Source: a virus
IMG/VR virus record: IMGVR_UViG_3300035665_002545
Coordinates: 1 to 56,256 of that record
DNA length: 56,256 nucleotides
Strand: one strand, 5' to 3'
Part shown: piece by piece, positions 24,066-33,178 of the stretch
Numbering within the stretch: the first letter of the stretch is position 1
Layout of the letters: every line of letters starts with the position of its first letter
Program-made: the position numbers and the translations under genes
The notes under the pieces: generated by a model
What the model was told of the DNA's origin: nothing
The model's input: only the letters and a program-made list of their open reading frames with translations
Database searches by the model: none

Positions 24066-25777
24066 TACGCTACCCTGCTAAAGTTTTGATGTTTCTCAAC
24101 TCGAATAACATTCTTGAACTTGTCTTGTAACTGATCTCCTTTATGACTTATGACAAAGACATGAGTTGTCTCATCAAGAGTGTCTAAGAGATTCATCACA
24201 TAGTCAGTCCCGTTTGCATCTAAACTGCTATCGAACACCTCATCAAGCAAGAGCAAGTTTGTGCTGACGCTGTTCTTGATCTTTGCAATAGTTCTCCAAG
24301 TGAACAGCAACGCTAAATCGATACGCTGCTTCTCACCTTCCGAGAATGATGCATAGCTAAAGTCATCACGGTGTCTTGACTTGATCGACTCATTGAATGC
24401 TTCGTCTAACTCAAACGACACAAAGAAATCCATTGCAGTTAGGTATTTATTGACTAGCTTATTGATCACCGGAATGTATTGCTTGATGATCTTCGTCTTG
24501 ATGCCCGTGTCTTTTAGGAGTGAGGATGCTGCATTCAGGTAGTACATATCTTCAGTCAGCGCAGCTTTGTCCTTTGCACCCTCGAGGAATTTCTTGGCAA
24601 GTTCCTTAAGCTGGCCCTTTGCCTCGTCAATATCCTTTGTATCAGAGGCAACCTTGGTGCCCTCTTCCTGAAGGCGCTTCACATAGTTCTGCTTGCTGAT
24701 GATATCAGTGTTTAGTTCAAGAATGTCCGTCTGCAAGAGTGAAATGCGTTCTTTAGTGGCGACGATGGTGTCAATTTTCTTCTCAATCGCTTCAATTCTT
24801 CCTGTCAAACTGGCGATTGCTTCGTTAACTTCTTCTACCTTGTGTGAGTGTTTCTGAATTGCCGCTTCCTTAAGATCACCTGAGATCGCCTGTGAACAAG
24901 TAGGACAACTATCGTGGTTCTCATAGAACACAATCTCGTTGTGTGCTTTCTTGATACGCTCACTCAGATTCTTCAGCAAGGTATTGAGTTCAGATCGCTT
25001 TTCAATCAACGACCTCTCTTGGCTAATCGTTGTTTTGTATTCGTTACACACATTCTGGAATGTCTCGACCGATACCTGTAGGTTAGCAATACCTACCGTT
25101 GCTTGTTCGATCTCGTTCTTAACATCTATCTCTCTACGCTTCTGATCCTGCTCTAACTTGTCAATGTAGTCCTTCTGCAGTTTGACTGCCTGTTTGTCAA
25201 CAGTTAACTGTGCCTCGAGCGTATCGATCTCTCCTTTCAATGTGGCGATGCGATTCTTCAGAACGCTGTTCATCGTAGTGAAGATTTGAATGTCAAGGAT
25301 ATCTTCAATGACTTCACGACGATGACCCTGAGGCAACTGCATGAAAGGTGTAAAGGATGCTGAACCTAGAATGACGATCTGAGTAAAAGACTTATAGTTC
25401 AACTTGAGAATCTTGTCCTCAAGATAGTTTTGATAGTCCTTCGAGGCAGAGTCTTGATTAAGAAGTTCACCATCCTGATGAATCTCAAAGACAGTTGGCT
25501 TGATACCACGAACGATCTTGTACTGGCGTTTGCCTATATCAAAGAAAACCTCAACCAGACAATTTTTCTGATTGATACTATTGACTAGTTGAGGTTTGTT
25601 GATATTTCGAAACGCCTTCCCGAAGAGCCCGAAGCACAGTGCGTCCAGAATGGTGCTCTTACCTGCCCCGTTCTCACCTATGATGAGAGTAGAACGATGT
25701 GCGGTAAAGTCAATCTCAGTAAACTGGTTTCCTGTCGATAAGAAGTTGCGCCATTGTATTCTGCGGAATGTTATCAT
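24065..25777 (-). CDS. 46: Recombination nuclease subunit gp46 (Rad50/SbcC-like)
   Basis: The ATPase partner of gp47 in end resection and recombination-dependent replication. Walker A GENGAGKST lies at 34-42, a central coiled coil carries the zinc hook CPTC, and the C-terminal signature FSEGEKQRIDLAL and Walker B LLLDEVFD are clear. Length is 570 residues (T4: 560). It begins in an ATGA overlap with gene 47. Confidence 0.96.
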   Translation of the reverse strand: MITFRRIQWRNFLSTGNQFTEIDFTAHRSTLIIGENGAGKSTILDALCFGLFGKAFRNINKPQLVNSINQKNCLVEVFFDIGKRQYKIVRGIKPTVFEIHQDGELLNQDSASKDYQNYLEDKILKLNYKSFTQIVILGSASFTPFMQLPQGHRREVIEDILDIQIFTTMNSVLKNRIATLKGEIDTLEAQLTVDKQAVKLQKDYIDKLEQDQKRREIDVKNEIEQATVGIANLQVSVETFQNVCNEYKTTISQERSLIEKRSELNTLLKNLSERIKKAHNEIVFYENHDSCPTCSQAISGDLKEAAIQKHSHKVEEVNEAIASLTGRIEAIEKKIDTIVATKERISLLQTDILELNTDIISKQNYVKRLQEEGTKVASDTKDIDEAKGQLKELAKKFLEGAKDKAALTEDMYYLNAASSLLKDTGIKTKIIKQYIPVINKLVNKYLTAMDFFVSFELDEAFNESIKSRHRDDFSYASFSEGEKQRIDLALLFTWRTIAKIKNSVSTNLLLLDEVFDSSLDANGTDYVMNLLDTLDETTHVFVISHKGDQLQDKFKNVIRVEKHQNFSRVA

Positions 25778-26811
25778 GTTTCTTCGTAGTCGTGTGCTTC
25801 AACAAATAGTTCCCTAAGGACTCTCTTCAGTCGTTCTTTGTCTGCATTTGTCTCAATTACATCTATATAGTCAGATAGGAGAGTCATTGTATCATCCACA
25901 TTGATACTTTCATCATCAACTGGAGTCTCAAATTCACTCATATCCTCAATGATCTTGAGTTCAGCAGGATTATGATTATATAACAGTTCAACTGTCTTGT
26001 CGAACAACTTGAAATCTTTTTTGTTGTTCACCACTAACTTAACATACTTGTCTCGAATTTTGGTTGCATCGATTTTGACCTCTTCAGTATCATCATAGAA
26101 AAACTTGATGAACATCGGATCATTGTTCTGAATAAACTGCATAGAATGATCAACTAAGTCAAAGACGAAGAATCCTTTTGGATCTTTATAGTCATTCCAA
26201 AACAACTCATATGGTGTTCCTAAGTACATGATGTTGTCTTTGTTTGACTTAGTGTGAAAGTGCCCACTGATGACTTGCTTATACTTTGAGAGAAGGTTGG
26301 GATCCATACCATCATGGTTCTCCATTCCTCTCATCATCTCGAACCCTTTCAATTCAAAGTGCCCAAAACAATACCCAGCTATGCTGCCCTTAATGAACTG
26401 CATCACTTCCTTCTCATTCTCCTTACAAATCCAAGGAACCATATCGATCCCAAGAACATTAGAAGGTGTAGTGATGATCTGAATGTTATTGTATTCCTTC
26501 AAAAGAAGTTCAGGTGAGTTAATCACAAGGCTCTCACGCCAAAAGATATCGTGGTTTCCTAAGAATGTGATTAAACTCACCCCTCGCTCTTGCAAAGGAT
26601 CAAAGAAGTATTTGCGTGATTCGGTTAGTGATAGAAAGTTGATATACTTGCGACGATCAAACAAGTCACCGAACTGCACTACTGTCTTGATCCCATGCTC
26701 ATCAATGTACGGAAAGAACTGTTCCTTGTAGAACTTTTCCATATAGGCGTGAAAAATTTTGCTGTCATTTCTCACGCCGAAGTGAGTGTCACCTAGTAAG
26801 ACAATTTTCAT
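25774..26811 (-). CDS. 47: Recombination nuclease subunit gp47 (Mre11/SbcD-like)
   Basis: The phosphoesterase nuclease subunit of the gp46-gp47 complex, 345 residues (T4: 339). The metal-binding motifs GDTHFG (7-12), FGDLFDRR, FLGNHDIFW and ISGHFHTK are all present in order. It starts in an ATGA overlap with the transporter gene yhhQ, so recombination genes are translated in series with the 7-deazaguanine genes. Confidence 0.96.
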   Translation of the reverse strand: MKIVLLGDTHFGVRNDSKIFHAYMEKFYKEQFFPYIDEHGIKTVVQFGDLFDRRKYINFLSLTESRKYFFDPLQERGVSLITFLGNHDIFWRESLVINSPELLLKEYNNIQIITTPSNVLGIDMVPWICKENEKEVMQFIKGSIAGYCFGHFELKGFEMMRGMENHDGMDPNLLSKYKQVISGHFHTKSNKDNIMYLGTPYELFWNDYKDPKGFFVFDLVDHSMQFIQNNDPMFIKFFYDDTEEVKIDATKIRDKYVKLVVNNKKDFKLFDKTVELLYNHNPAELKIIEDMSEFETPVDDESINVDDTMTLLSDYIDVIETNADKERLKRVLRELFVEAHDYEET

Positions 26812-27473
26812 TTTGCATACTTAGCGTCATCATTAGACGGCGCAAAAGAGACAAGAGGTGTCAGTGCAAGAATGAATAGTAGTTTGAACAAAGTGGAGCC
26901 TGATACGATCCTGGCGATAGCAGCATTGATATCAAGTGCATTCCCCCCAAGAATCATAGGCATAGCAACGAAGGCAAGCATCACAAAGAAGAAAGCATCA
27001 ACAGGCAAGCTGACTAAATTAGAGAACCAGGTCCGTGCCCACGATCCCCAATCACGCTCCCACAAAAACTGATAGACATAGGTGTTAACCCATTGAGAGA
27101 TAATAGTTGCGATTTCTGATCCAATGACGATACCTAGTGACATTTTGAATACCGCATCAAAATTTACGCTAGGCCTAAAAGAAGGTGACGGAAGAAAGGT
27201 CATTAGGTACATGAAACCTGCAACTAGCAAGTTAAGAATCACACCTATAAGAATGACTCGAGTCACAAAAGCTGCACCTGCCAGTTTGTGCAGCATGTCT
27301 CGAAGCACAAACACTACACCGAACAACATAGCCCCTGCAGGAGTGACTACCCAACCAAAGTCAAGAAATTTTACTGCAGCAAAATCTGCCACAGTCATGC
27401 AAAGAATAAGTGCAGCAGATAGTGATGCAATCCACATCGTGGTATTATCTTTTTTACTAGAAATGTATAGCAT
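26808..27473 (-). CDS. yhhQ: YhhQ-type preQ0/preQ1 transporter
   Basis: A 221-residue inner-membrane protein with about six hydrophobic segments and the VUT/YhhQ pattern: ADFAAVKFLDFGWVVTPAGAMLFGVVFVLRD near the N-terminus and LVSLPVDAFFFV later. Family members import queuosine precursors. Here it sits directly after the genes that make preQ0, so the phage can both synthesise and salvage 7-deazaguanine. AAGGGGA precedes the ATG. Confidence 0.88.
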   Translation of the reverse strand: MLYISSKKDNTTMWIASLSAALILCMTVADFAAVKFLDFGWVVTPAGAMLFGVVFVLRDMLHKLAGAAFVTRVILIGVILNLLVAGFMYLMTFLPSPSFRPSVNFDAVFKMSLGIVIGSEIATIISQWVNTYVYQFLWERDWGSWARTWFSNLVSLPVDAFFFVMLAFVAMPMILGGNALDINAAIARIVSGSTLFKLLFILALTPLVSFAPSNDDAKYAK

Positions 27474-27483
27474 TTAGGTCCCC

Positions 27484-27948
27484 TTAATTGTTTATCCACA
27501 TGGCGGAGTTTGAAGGTGTCTCCATCACCTTTACCATACGCAATCGCACACGACCATCAGCGTACCCATTTTCAGGCATCCAAATCTCTTGAATGTAATC
27601 AGCAAGCCATTTAGACAAACCTTCACATCCTGTGCGCTCAACTACAATCATCTTACAAAGTTTCTTCTCATGCAACATCTTGAAAGTTTCAAACTCAGGA
27701 TCATCCTCTGCTACAAGCAATGTATGATCAAACCAGTCATCGAGTTTCTCTTTCAATGATTTATACCCACCAAAATCAACACACCAGTTGCGTCGATCTA
27801 GCTTGTCCTCATCGCACTCAAACTCAAAATGGAATGCAAGTGCATACCCGTGGATTAGATTGCAATGAGTGTCTGCACGCCATTGACGATATGCTACAGC
27901 ATATCCTCGCTCATGTCCATATGTTTTTGTAGAAATAAATTTGCCCAT
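27484..27948 (-). CDS. queD: QueD-like 6-carboxytetrahydropterin synthase, HGY variant
   Basis: A 154-residue enzyme of the second preQ0 step, turning dihydroneopterin triphosphate into carboxytetrahydropterin. C29 and H33 in THCNLIHGY mark the active site, and NWCVDFGGYKSLKEKL and DWFDHTLL follow the family. The usual HGH is HGY here (Y35), so one expected zinc ligand is changed, a form I associate with T4-like marine phages. The start at 27948 is chosen because GCGGAG precedes it and it follows the upstream stop directly. Confidence 0.87.
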   Translation of the reverse strand: MGKFISTKTYGHERGYAVAYRQWRADTHCNLIHGYALAFHFEFECDEDKLDRRNWCVDFGGYKSLKEKLDDWFDHTLLVAEDDPEFETFKMLHEKKLCKMIVVERTGCEGLSKWLADYIQEIWMPENGYADGRVRLRMVKVMETPSNSAMWINN

Positions 27949-27950
27949 AG

Positions 27951-28583
27951 TCACTCCGCAAAGAAGTAGGGGTTCATAACTGTATTGTATTCATAGATAG
28001 AAAACAGTTCATCAAAGTTGAAGTCGATATGTAACATCCTATTAGGGGGAACTTCTGTTGACCCTTCAAACTTCGTAGAAGAGAAGTTCAACTTTGAGTC
28101 AAAGAATAGTGGCGAGATTTCGTTTCTGAATGCAAACAACTTTTCATGGGCATACATCAGACAAGCAAAGGATCCATCAAACAGTTTTACTGCGTGAATA
28201 TCATCATAGAGTGCCTTTAGCATCAGAAAGGTATCCCAAGAGCAAACTTCATCAAGGTCCTTCTTCAGCTTTGCAACATATTCTTGCTTTAGAATACCAT
28301 TGTGCCAAAGATAGCGATCTTGATACTTTGCAGGATGAACAGTCGTTACTTTGAACTCATCTGAAGTCGGGGCTTGCATATGCACAATCACATAAGTCAG
28401 GTGATCCTTTTGTAATCCCAGGATCTCATCATAATCAACAGGTCCTACACGCCTCTGCACTTTAATCTCACCTGAAGTAATATCATACAAGCTAAGCGAG
28501 TGACTGACTTGACCTCGATACTCATTTAGTTTGCAAAGATCAACAACTTTCTGAACATCAAAAGATCCTATGATTGAGCACAT
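27951..28583 (-). CDS. Class II glutamine amidotransferase
   Basis: A 210-residue Ntn-type amidotransferase with Cys2 directly after Met (MCSIIGSF), the nucleophile after Met removal, and HNGIL and DGSFACL further on. Alone it would release ammonia from glutamine for a partner. It overlaps queC by 16 bases; in Escherichia phage 9g a Gat-QueC fusion is linked to archaeosine in DNA, so a similar role with preQ0 as acceptor is likely. Reaction and partner are inference. Confidence 0.8.
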   Translation of the reverse strand: MCSIIGSFDVQKVVDLCKLNEYRGQVSHSLSLYDITSGEIKVQRRVGPVDYDEILGLQKDHLTYVIVHMQAPTSDEFKVTTVHPAKYQDRYLWHNGILKQEYVAKLKKDLDEVCSWDTFLMLKALYDDIHAVKLFDGSFACLMYAHEKLFAFRNEISPLFFDSKLNFSSTKFEGSTEVPPNRMLHIDFNFDELFSIYEYNTVMNPYFFAE

Positions 28584-29326
28584 AGTTTACTCCAAGGAAT
28601 GTCGATTGAGTACGGTATAGGATCAATGTGTCCCGCCTTTGCAAAGTTTGCAATACGCTCTGAGCATGAAGGACACTTGCCGCATGATCTACCCATCTGA
28701 TCGGGATTATAACATGTAAGCGTACTCATCAACAATCCTACACCCCCATCAAGTTCCTCGAGAAGTTTAATCTCTTCAAACTTGTTAAGTGTCACAAAAG
28801 GTGCGACTAGTTTGATCTTGATCTTTCTGTTCTCTGAAAAAACAGAATTCATCTTCTCTACGAACCGTGCCGTTGTGTCCCAGTAACCGTACTCGTCATG
28901 CACCTGCAAACCACATACCACATATTCCATACCTTGTGTCTCGGCGTAAGCTGCTGCCAGAGACATTAGAATCATGTTACGATTAGGCACATAGGTCTTA
29001 GGTGTGGGGTCACCTAGCACATCCTTGATAGTTGGCATGTCGATTGACTTATCAACATTTGCAGAGAATCCTTGACTAATGTCACCCAGAACACTCAAGT
29101 CGAGGATCTTGTGTTCTACCATCAAATGTTTAGTCGTTTCCCTTGCCTTCTCAATCTCAATAGCTTGCTTTTGCCCGTAGTTAAAAGTCAAAGCACGAAC
29201 ATTCTTATACCCATACTTCTCAACGCATAGACGCATTGCAATCGTGCTGTCCATACCTCCCGAGAGAACCACCACTACACCCTTTGTTTCGGGAAGTAAG
29301 TTCATAGTATCATTTAACTTCATCAT
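28568..29326 (-). CDS. queC: QueC, 7-cyano-7-deazaguanine synthase
   Basis: The ATP-dependent enzyme that turns carboxydeazaguanine into preQ0. The PP-loop VVLSGGMDST lies near the N-terminus, and a zinc site CYNPDQMGRSCGKCPSC holds four cysteines at the C-terminus. At 252 residues it is a normal-size QueC without a fused Gat domain. It begins in an overlap with queF (ATGATG) and ends inside the amidotransferase gene. Confidence 0.95.
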   Translation of the reverse strand: MMKLNDTMNLLPETKGVVVVLSGGMDSTIAMRLCVEKYGYKNVRALTFNYGQKQAIEIEKARETTKHLMVEHKILDLSVLGDISQGFSANVDKSIDMPTIKDVLGDPTPKTYVPNRNMILMSLAAAYAETQGMEYVVCGLQVHDEYGYWDTTARFVEKMNSVFSENRKIKIKLVAPFVTLNKFEEIKLLEELDGGVGLLMSTLTCYNPDQMGRSCGKCPSCSERIANFAKAGHIDPIPYSIDIPWSKLCAQS

Positions 29327-30261
29327 TGCCTCAAAGTTTTTTCACAAACAAAATCAGGATTAGCAAGGGCAAAGGCATGTAGGTCAATTACATTTTTTGA
29401 GGAAGCACGGATAGGATTGATATCAATGCCACCCCTGCGAGTATATAGGCAAGTAACAAGAAGGTCATCGGGTTCCAAAAGATCCCAAAGGCGTTTATAA
29501 ATGCATTCAGTAATTTCTTCATGGAAGTGATTTTCCTTTCTCATGGAAACGATGTACTTGAGGAATGACTCTGATGTGACACCTCTGTTTCCTCTATAGA
29601 AAACATATACATCTCCCCAGTCGGGTTGATTAGTTACACGACAGTTGGAACGCAATGAGTTAGTGTGAAGATATGTATCTTCACCAGGTGAAGTTTCTAT
29701 AACTTGCAGTAAAGAAGGATCTTCCGCATATGCATCAAATTTTAGAGATGTTACATCTATTACACTATCGATATGCCAATAATTATTTGAAAGTGGAGCA
29801 AAACCTTTCAAACTGCCGTTCTGGACATGTAAACGAACTCGCACATTAACCTTTAGCGCAGCACACAGATCCTTTGCAATAGCTGCTTGAATATGTTCCA
29901 CTGCATACCTTACTGACATACCTGCAGGAACGATCCTAGCCATGTTGTATGAGTTCAAGTACAACTTTAATGACTTTGACTCAACAATGCTCTCCGACTC
30001 TGCGGGATAAACAATCTTCAAGAGACCAGAGATTGGATACCCGTTATGTAACAGAGTTGAAAACTCATAGCAATTCCAACTGTCATAACCAACAAAAGGC
30101 AAACGACTTTCATCAATGTTATATTGAATCCTGTTGTAGATTCTAGGAACTGGGACAAGCAATGATGGGTCAACAGCATCAGGTGTGACATAGGGTTTTA
30201 CAATTGATCCATCACCTGCCTTACCTAAATGGACAGATGCTAGTTGTTCAATGGTATTCAT
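29323..30261 (-). CDS. queF: QueF, 7-cyano-7-deazaguanine reductase (long form)
   Basis: A 312-residue protein of the two-module YqcD type, which reduces the preQ0 nitrile to preQ1 with NADPH. ESKSLKLYLNSYN lies in the N-terminal half, and SNCRVTNQPDWG, with the catalytic Cys, and FHEEITECIYKRL, with the substrate-binding Glu, in the C-terminal half. In a DNA-modifying operon it would provide preQ1 as the inserted base. It shares ATGA overlaps with dpdA and queC. Confidence 0.92.
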   Translation of the reverse strand: MNTIEQLASVHLGKAGDGSIVKPYVTPDAVDPSLLVPVPRIYNRIQYNIDESRLPFVGYDSWNCYEFSTLLHNGYPISGLLKIVYPAESESIVESKSLKLYLNSYNMARIVPAGMSVRYAVEHIQAAIAKDLCAALKVNVRVRLHVQNGSLKGFAPLSNNYWHIDSVIDVTSLKFDAYAEDPSLLQVIETSPGEDTYLHTNSLRSNCRVTNQPDWGDVYVFYRGNRGVTSESFLKYIVSMRKENHFHEEITECIYKRLWDLLEPDDLLVTCLYTRRGGIDINPIRASSKNVIDLHAFALANPDFVCEKTLRQ

Positions 30262-31580
30262 GTGAAGAGTCCTTCAAGTGAACTGTGGTTTTCTTTGCGC
30301 TTGATTCTTTTGCTTGGGACATGCTTACTAATGTGTGTGAACCATGCATCCATGTCCTCATCAGAACGAACACTTAAGAGACTGTCTATCTCTTTGTTGC
30401 CTGAAGAAGGTTCACGCATCACCGCATCAATACAAGTCACAAAGTTGTCGATCTGGAAATAAGTATGCAACACCTTCGACAAAAATGCAATGATCATCTC
30501 ATCATCAGATAAGTTTATTGCACCTTCTTTGACCGTAGAATACTTCCAGTCACGCTTGCCGTCTCCCAGGATGATCTCGAGGAATCTTTCTAATGAAACT
30601 TTAGGACGGAGAAAGTCATTAAACAAAGTATATACATTAGAGAAGTGTGCTTCTGCTTTAGGAGTCCTCACAGATCCCAGGGCCCGGCAAGTCCCATTGA
30701 CCTTCAAGAGCCCGTAGTCAAATGTAGAGGTGTGTGAGGAACTGTCATAGGAAACTTTCTCGAAGGTATCAAGATATCCCGAACGATTCAGATACAAAAT
30801 AGGCCTCATCCTGGAAATACTTCCTACTCCCAGAATATGCAAATGCTTCTTGATGTTAGGGTGGCAAATCTTTGTAATCTCTTTTGCCCCCTTAAGCATC
30901 TCAATCGACTCAAGAACACCATTGCCGATGCAAGTATCTGCAATAGCCATGCCACTAATGTTTTCATAATCTTCTTCTTTCAGTTGTGCTGCAATCTGCA
31001 AAAAGAAGTTCATCATGTCTCCGGCATTATTCCCTTGAACGATAGGAATCACCTTTGTCTTTGCTTTGTTCTCTTGAAAGACTTTGATCTGTTCTTTAAT
31101 GTTCCTGCCCGTAGCGGCTCCCGACTCAGTGTGCTTTGACTCATTGAATAGTTTGTTTCCCACATTTGATCTTTCATTACGTGTGCGCGAGACGCTGAAA
31201 GATTCGAGGGGGATAACATCAAAGCACATTGCATAGTCGGCAAAGGTTTGTGTCTTGTAGATATCACGCTTGATCTGTTCGGTAATTGTTTTCCCTGCAG
31301 TGACAATCTGCAATCCGCCTGAATCCGCGTAGACAGACCTTGCACCTAGCTTATTTAAGGAATCAAACTTCTCTACAAAGTTACCTTCAGTATAAGCGTT
31401 GAAGAGAACTGCGATACATGGATGACTGCTTTGTGCCTTTGCAGCGATACTTGCATTCAGACTTTGCATTAGGTCAAGAAGGCCTTGCCGCAAAATCGCA
31501 TGCTTGTTATCGTAAACATAGTTAGTAAACACACCCATCATCCCGCAAGCTGAGATGACATATTCGAGATTGGGTTTCAT
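30258..31580 (-). CDS. dpdA: DpdA-like DNA 7-deazaguanine transglycosylase
   Basis: A TGT-fold protein of 440 residues. SVYADSGGLQIV (D86 in the substrate-binding D-S-G-G motif) and the second catalytic Asp in VSYDSSSHTSTF fit tRNA-guanine transglycosylase chemistry, but the sequence is of the DpdA type that acts on DNA. It would swap guanine in phage DNA for preQ0, preQ1 or a derivative, protecting it from host nucleases. It lies between folE and queF with ATGA overlaps on both sides. Confidence 0.88.
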   Translation of the reverse strand: MKPNLEYVISACGMMGVFTNYVYDNKHAILRQGLLDLMQSLNASIAAKAQSSHPCIAVLFNAYTEGNFVEKFDSLNKLGARSVYADSGGLQIVTAGKTITEQIKRDIYKTQTFADYAMCFDVIPLESFSVSRTRNERSNVGNKLFNESKHTESGAATGRNIKEQIKVFQENKAKTKVIPIVQGNNAGDMMNFFLQIAAQLKEEDYENISGMAIADTCIGNGVLESIEMLKGAKEITKICHPNIKKHLHILGVGSISRMRPILYLNRSGYLDTFEKVSYDSSSHTSTFDYGLLKVNGTCRALGSVRTPKAEAHFSNVYTLFNDFLRPKVSLERFLEIILGDGKRDWKYSTVKEGAINLSDDEMIIAFLSKVLHTYFQIDNFVTCIDAVMREPSSGNKEIDSLLSVRSDEDMDAWFTHISKHVPSKRIKRKENHSSLEGLFT

Positions 31581-32251
31581 CGTTTGTTTACCAAGTTCAT
31601 AAACTCTGCACGAACCGCAGGATCAGTTTTGAACTCTCCGCCTAGCTTGCTAGTGATGGTTGAAGAACCCACATCTTCAATACCTCTTGACTTGACACAG
31701 TAATGCTGTGCATCAATGACTACAGCAATATCATCTGTATCAAGAATAAATTGTAGTGCATGATAAATTTGTTCTGTGAGTCGTTCTTGGATTTGAGGGC
31801 GCTTAGAGAAGTATTCAACTACTCGATTGATTTTACTGAGACCCAGAACTTTCTTCTTAGGAATATAAGCAACGGTTGCCTTACCATCAATCACAACGAA
31901 GTGATGCTCACAGTTCGATTGGACATTGATATTGCGCTCAATGACCATCTCATCATACTTCATTTTATTTTCGACAGTCGTGCATTTGGGGAATGCATCG
32001 TGATCTAATCCATAAAAGATTTCGTTCACATACATTTTTGCAACACGATTGGGAGTTTCATTGAGCGAGTCATCATCTGTATCAAGACCCAGAACAAGCA
32101 TGATATGCCTAAAGCTACTCTCAATTTCTTTGATCTTATCTTTACGCTCTACAGCGTGCTTGAAGGTGGGTGTCTCTACACCACATTTCAGAAGATGCTG
32201 ATGGACCTTTTGTCCAAGAATAGGATCAGTTTTAGTTTTATTGTATGACAT
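31577..32251 (-). CDS. folE: GTP cyclohydrolase I (FolE)
   Basis: The enzyme that starts preQ0 synthesis by opening GTP. The zinc ligands lie in QSNCEHHFVVIDG and DAQHYCVKSRG, with KINRVVEYFSKRPQIQERLT between them, the standard order. The start at 32251, giving 224 residues, is chosen because AAGGAAGGA lies 7-15 bases upstream; a reading up to 32293 would run into the queE gene. It ends in an ATGA overlap with dpdA. Confidence 0.95.
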   Translation of the reverse strand: MSYNKTKTDPILGQKVHQHLLKCGVETPTFKHAVERKDKIKEIESSFRHIMLVLGLDTDDDSLNETPNRVAKMYVNEIFYGLDHDAFPKCTTVENKMKYDEMVIERNINVQSNCEHHFVVIDGKATVAYIPKKKVLGLSKINRVVEYFSKRPQIQERLTEQIYHALQFILDTDDIAVVIDAQHYCVKSRGIEDVGSSTITSKLGGEFKTDPAVRAEFMNLVNKR

Positions 32252-32276
32252 ATTATCCTTCCTTACGCGGATATGA

Positions 32277-33131
32277 TTAGGTTCCCCATGCATTTTTGAA
32301 CAAGGGGACTTGTAGTCGATCTGAGTATCGCCATCCTTTCTTCATAGCCAACTCTGCGACCTTTCTATTATTCATAGTATAGACAAATTCAACACCACCC
32401 ACAGGCATGAGATAAACAGGACCTCTAAATCCACATTCCTCATACTCGTAAACTGCTTCTTCAGCTTCTGCAACATCATCTTCTGTTGCAACAACGAACT
32501 TTAAGTATGTATATCCCACCGATTGATACTGTGCAACCACTTCGGGTTTGATTGCCTCTTTCCAATCCTCGCCACTTACACTAAGTTTAGGACTAACCGA
32601 AAAGGTCAGTTGGTTGGGATTACGAATATCGCCAATCCATTCGCCCCGCAAATAATCTTCAAAATCATCTGTGAGACTTTGCGTGCCATTTGTCTCAAAA
32701 GTCAATTCAAGCAAAGGTTGCATATTGATATGTTCAAGAAGTTCGGGATATGCCTTTTGCCACCCCAACAAAGGTTCTCCGCCTGTAATAACTAAATGCT
32801 CATCTCGCCAATCTTTGTGTGGAAGTGAGTTGACGATTGCTTCTGCAATTGCCTCAGTTGTCAACAAAGGGGACAGATGTTTGAAGTTAGGATCCCAACT
32901 CGCATATGAGTCACACCCTGTAGATACAAGAGGCAGTTGTTCGTACTTTGTATATTTACTTGCCTCACCTGCAATCATAAATCGTTCTTTTGAGAATTCA
33001 CCTTTAGGCATACCAAACCCGCCGCAGGTAAAGTTACAACCGAAGGTTCGAAGAAAGACACTTGGTACACCCATGTACCTGCCTTCACCCTGAATGCTAT
33101 AAAAAAGTTCACTTACCTTGATCTTTTGCAT
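32277..33131 (-). CDS. queE: QueE, 7-carboxy-7-deazaguanine synthase with an insert between its cysteines
   Basis: A radical-SAM enzyme of 284 residues, the third preQ0 step. YSIQGEGRYMGVPSVFLR at the N-terminus and VITGGEPLL (GGE motif) are clear. The [4Fe-4S] cysteines are C32 and C36 (CNFTC) but the third is C73 in STGCDSYASW, 36 residues away, instead of two. The insert follows CGGFGMP. GGAG lies six bases before the ATG at 33131. It is first in the operon and has its own promoter candidate. Confidence 0.92.
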   Translation of the reverse strand: MQKIKVSELFYSIQGEGRYMGVPSVFLRTFGCNFTCGGFGMPKGEFSKERFMIAGEASKYTKYEQLPLVSTGCDSYASWDPNFKHLSPLLTTEAIAEAIVNSLPHKDWRDEHLVITGGEPLLGWQKAYPELLEHINMQPLLELTFETNGTQSLTDDFEDYLRGEWIGDIRNPNQLTFSVSPKLSVSGEDWKEAIKPEVVAQYQSVGYTYLKFVVATEDDVAEAEEAVYEYEECGFRGPVYLMPVGGVEFVYTMNNRKVAELAMKKGWRYSDRLQVPLFKNAWGT

Positions 33132-33149
33132 TTTCATCTCCAAAGGTGC

Positions 33150-33178
33150 ATTGTATAGTAGTATTTAGCAAAAATCAA
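33150..33178 (-). promoter_or_regulatory. Sigma70-like promoter of the queE operon
   Basis: On the minus strand, TTGATT (33178-33173) and TACAAT (33155-33150) are 17 bases apart. The -35 box overlaps the gene 55 stop codon. Transcription would start near 33143, leaving a short leader with GGAG before queE. Confidence 0.55.
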
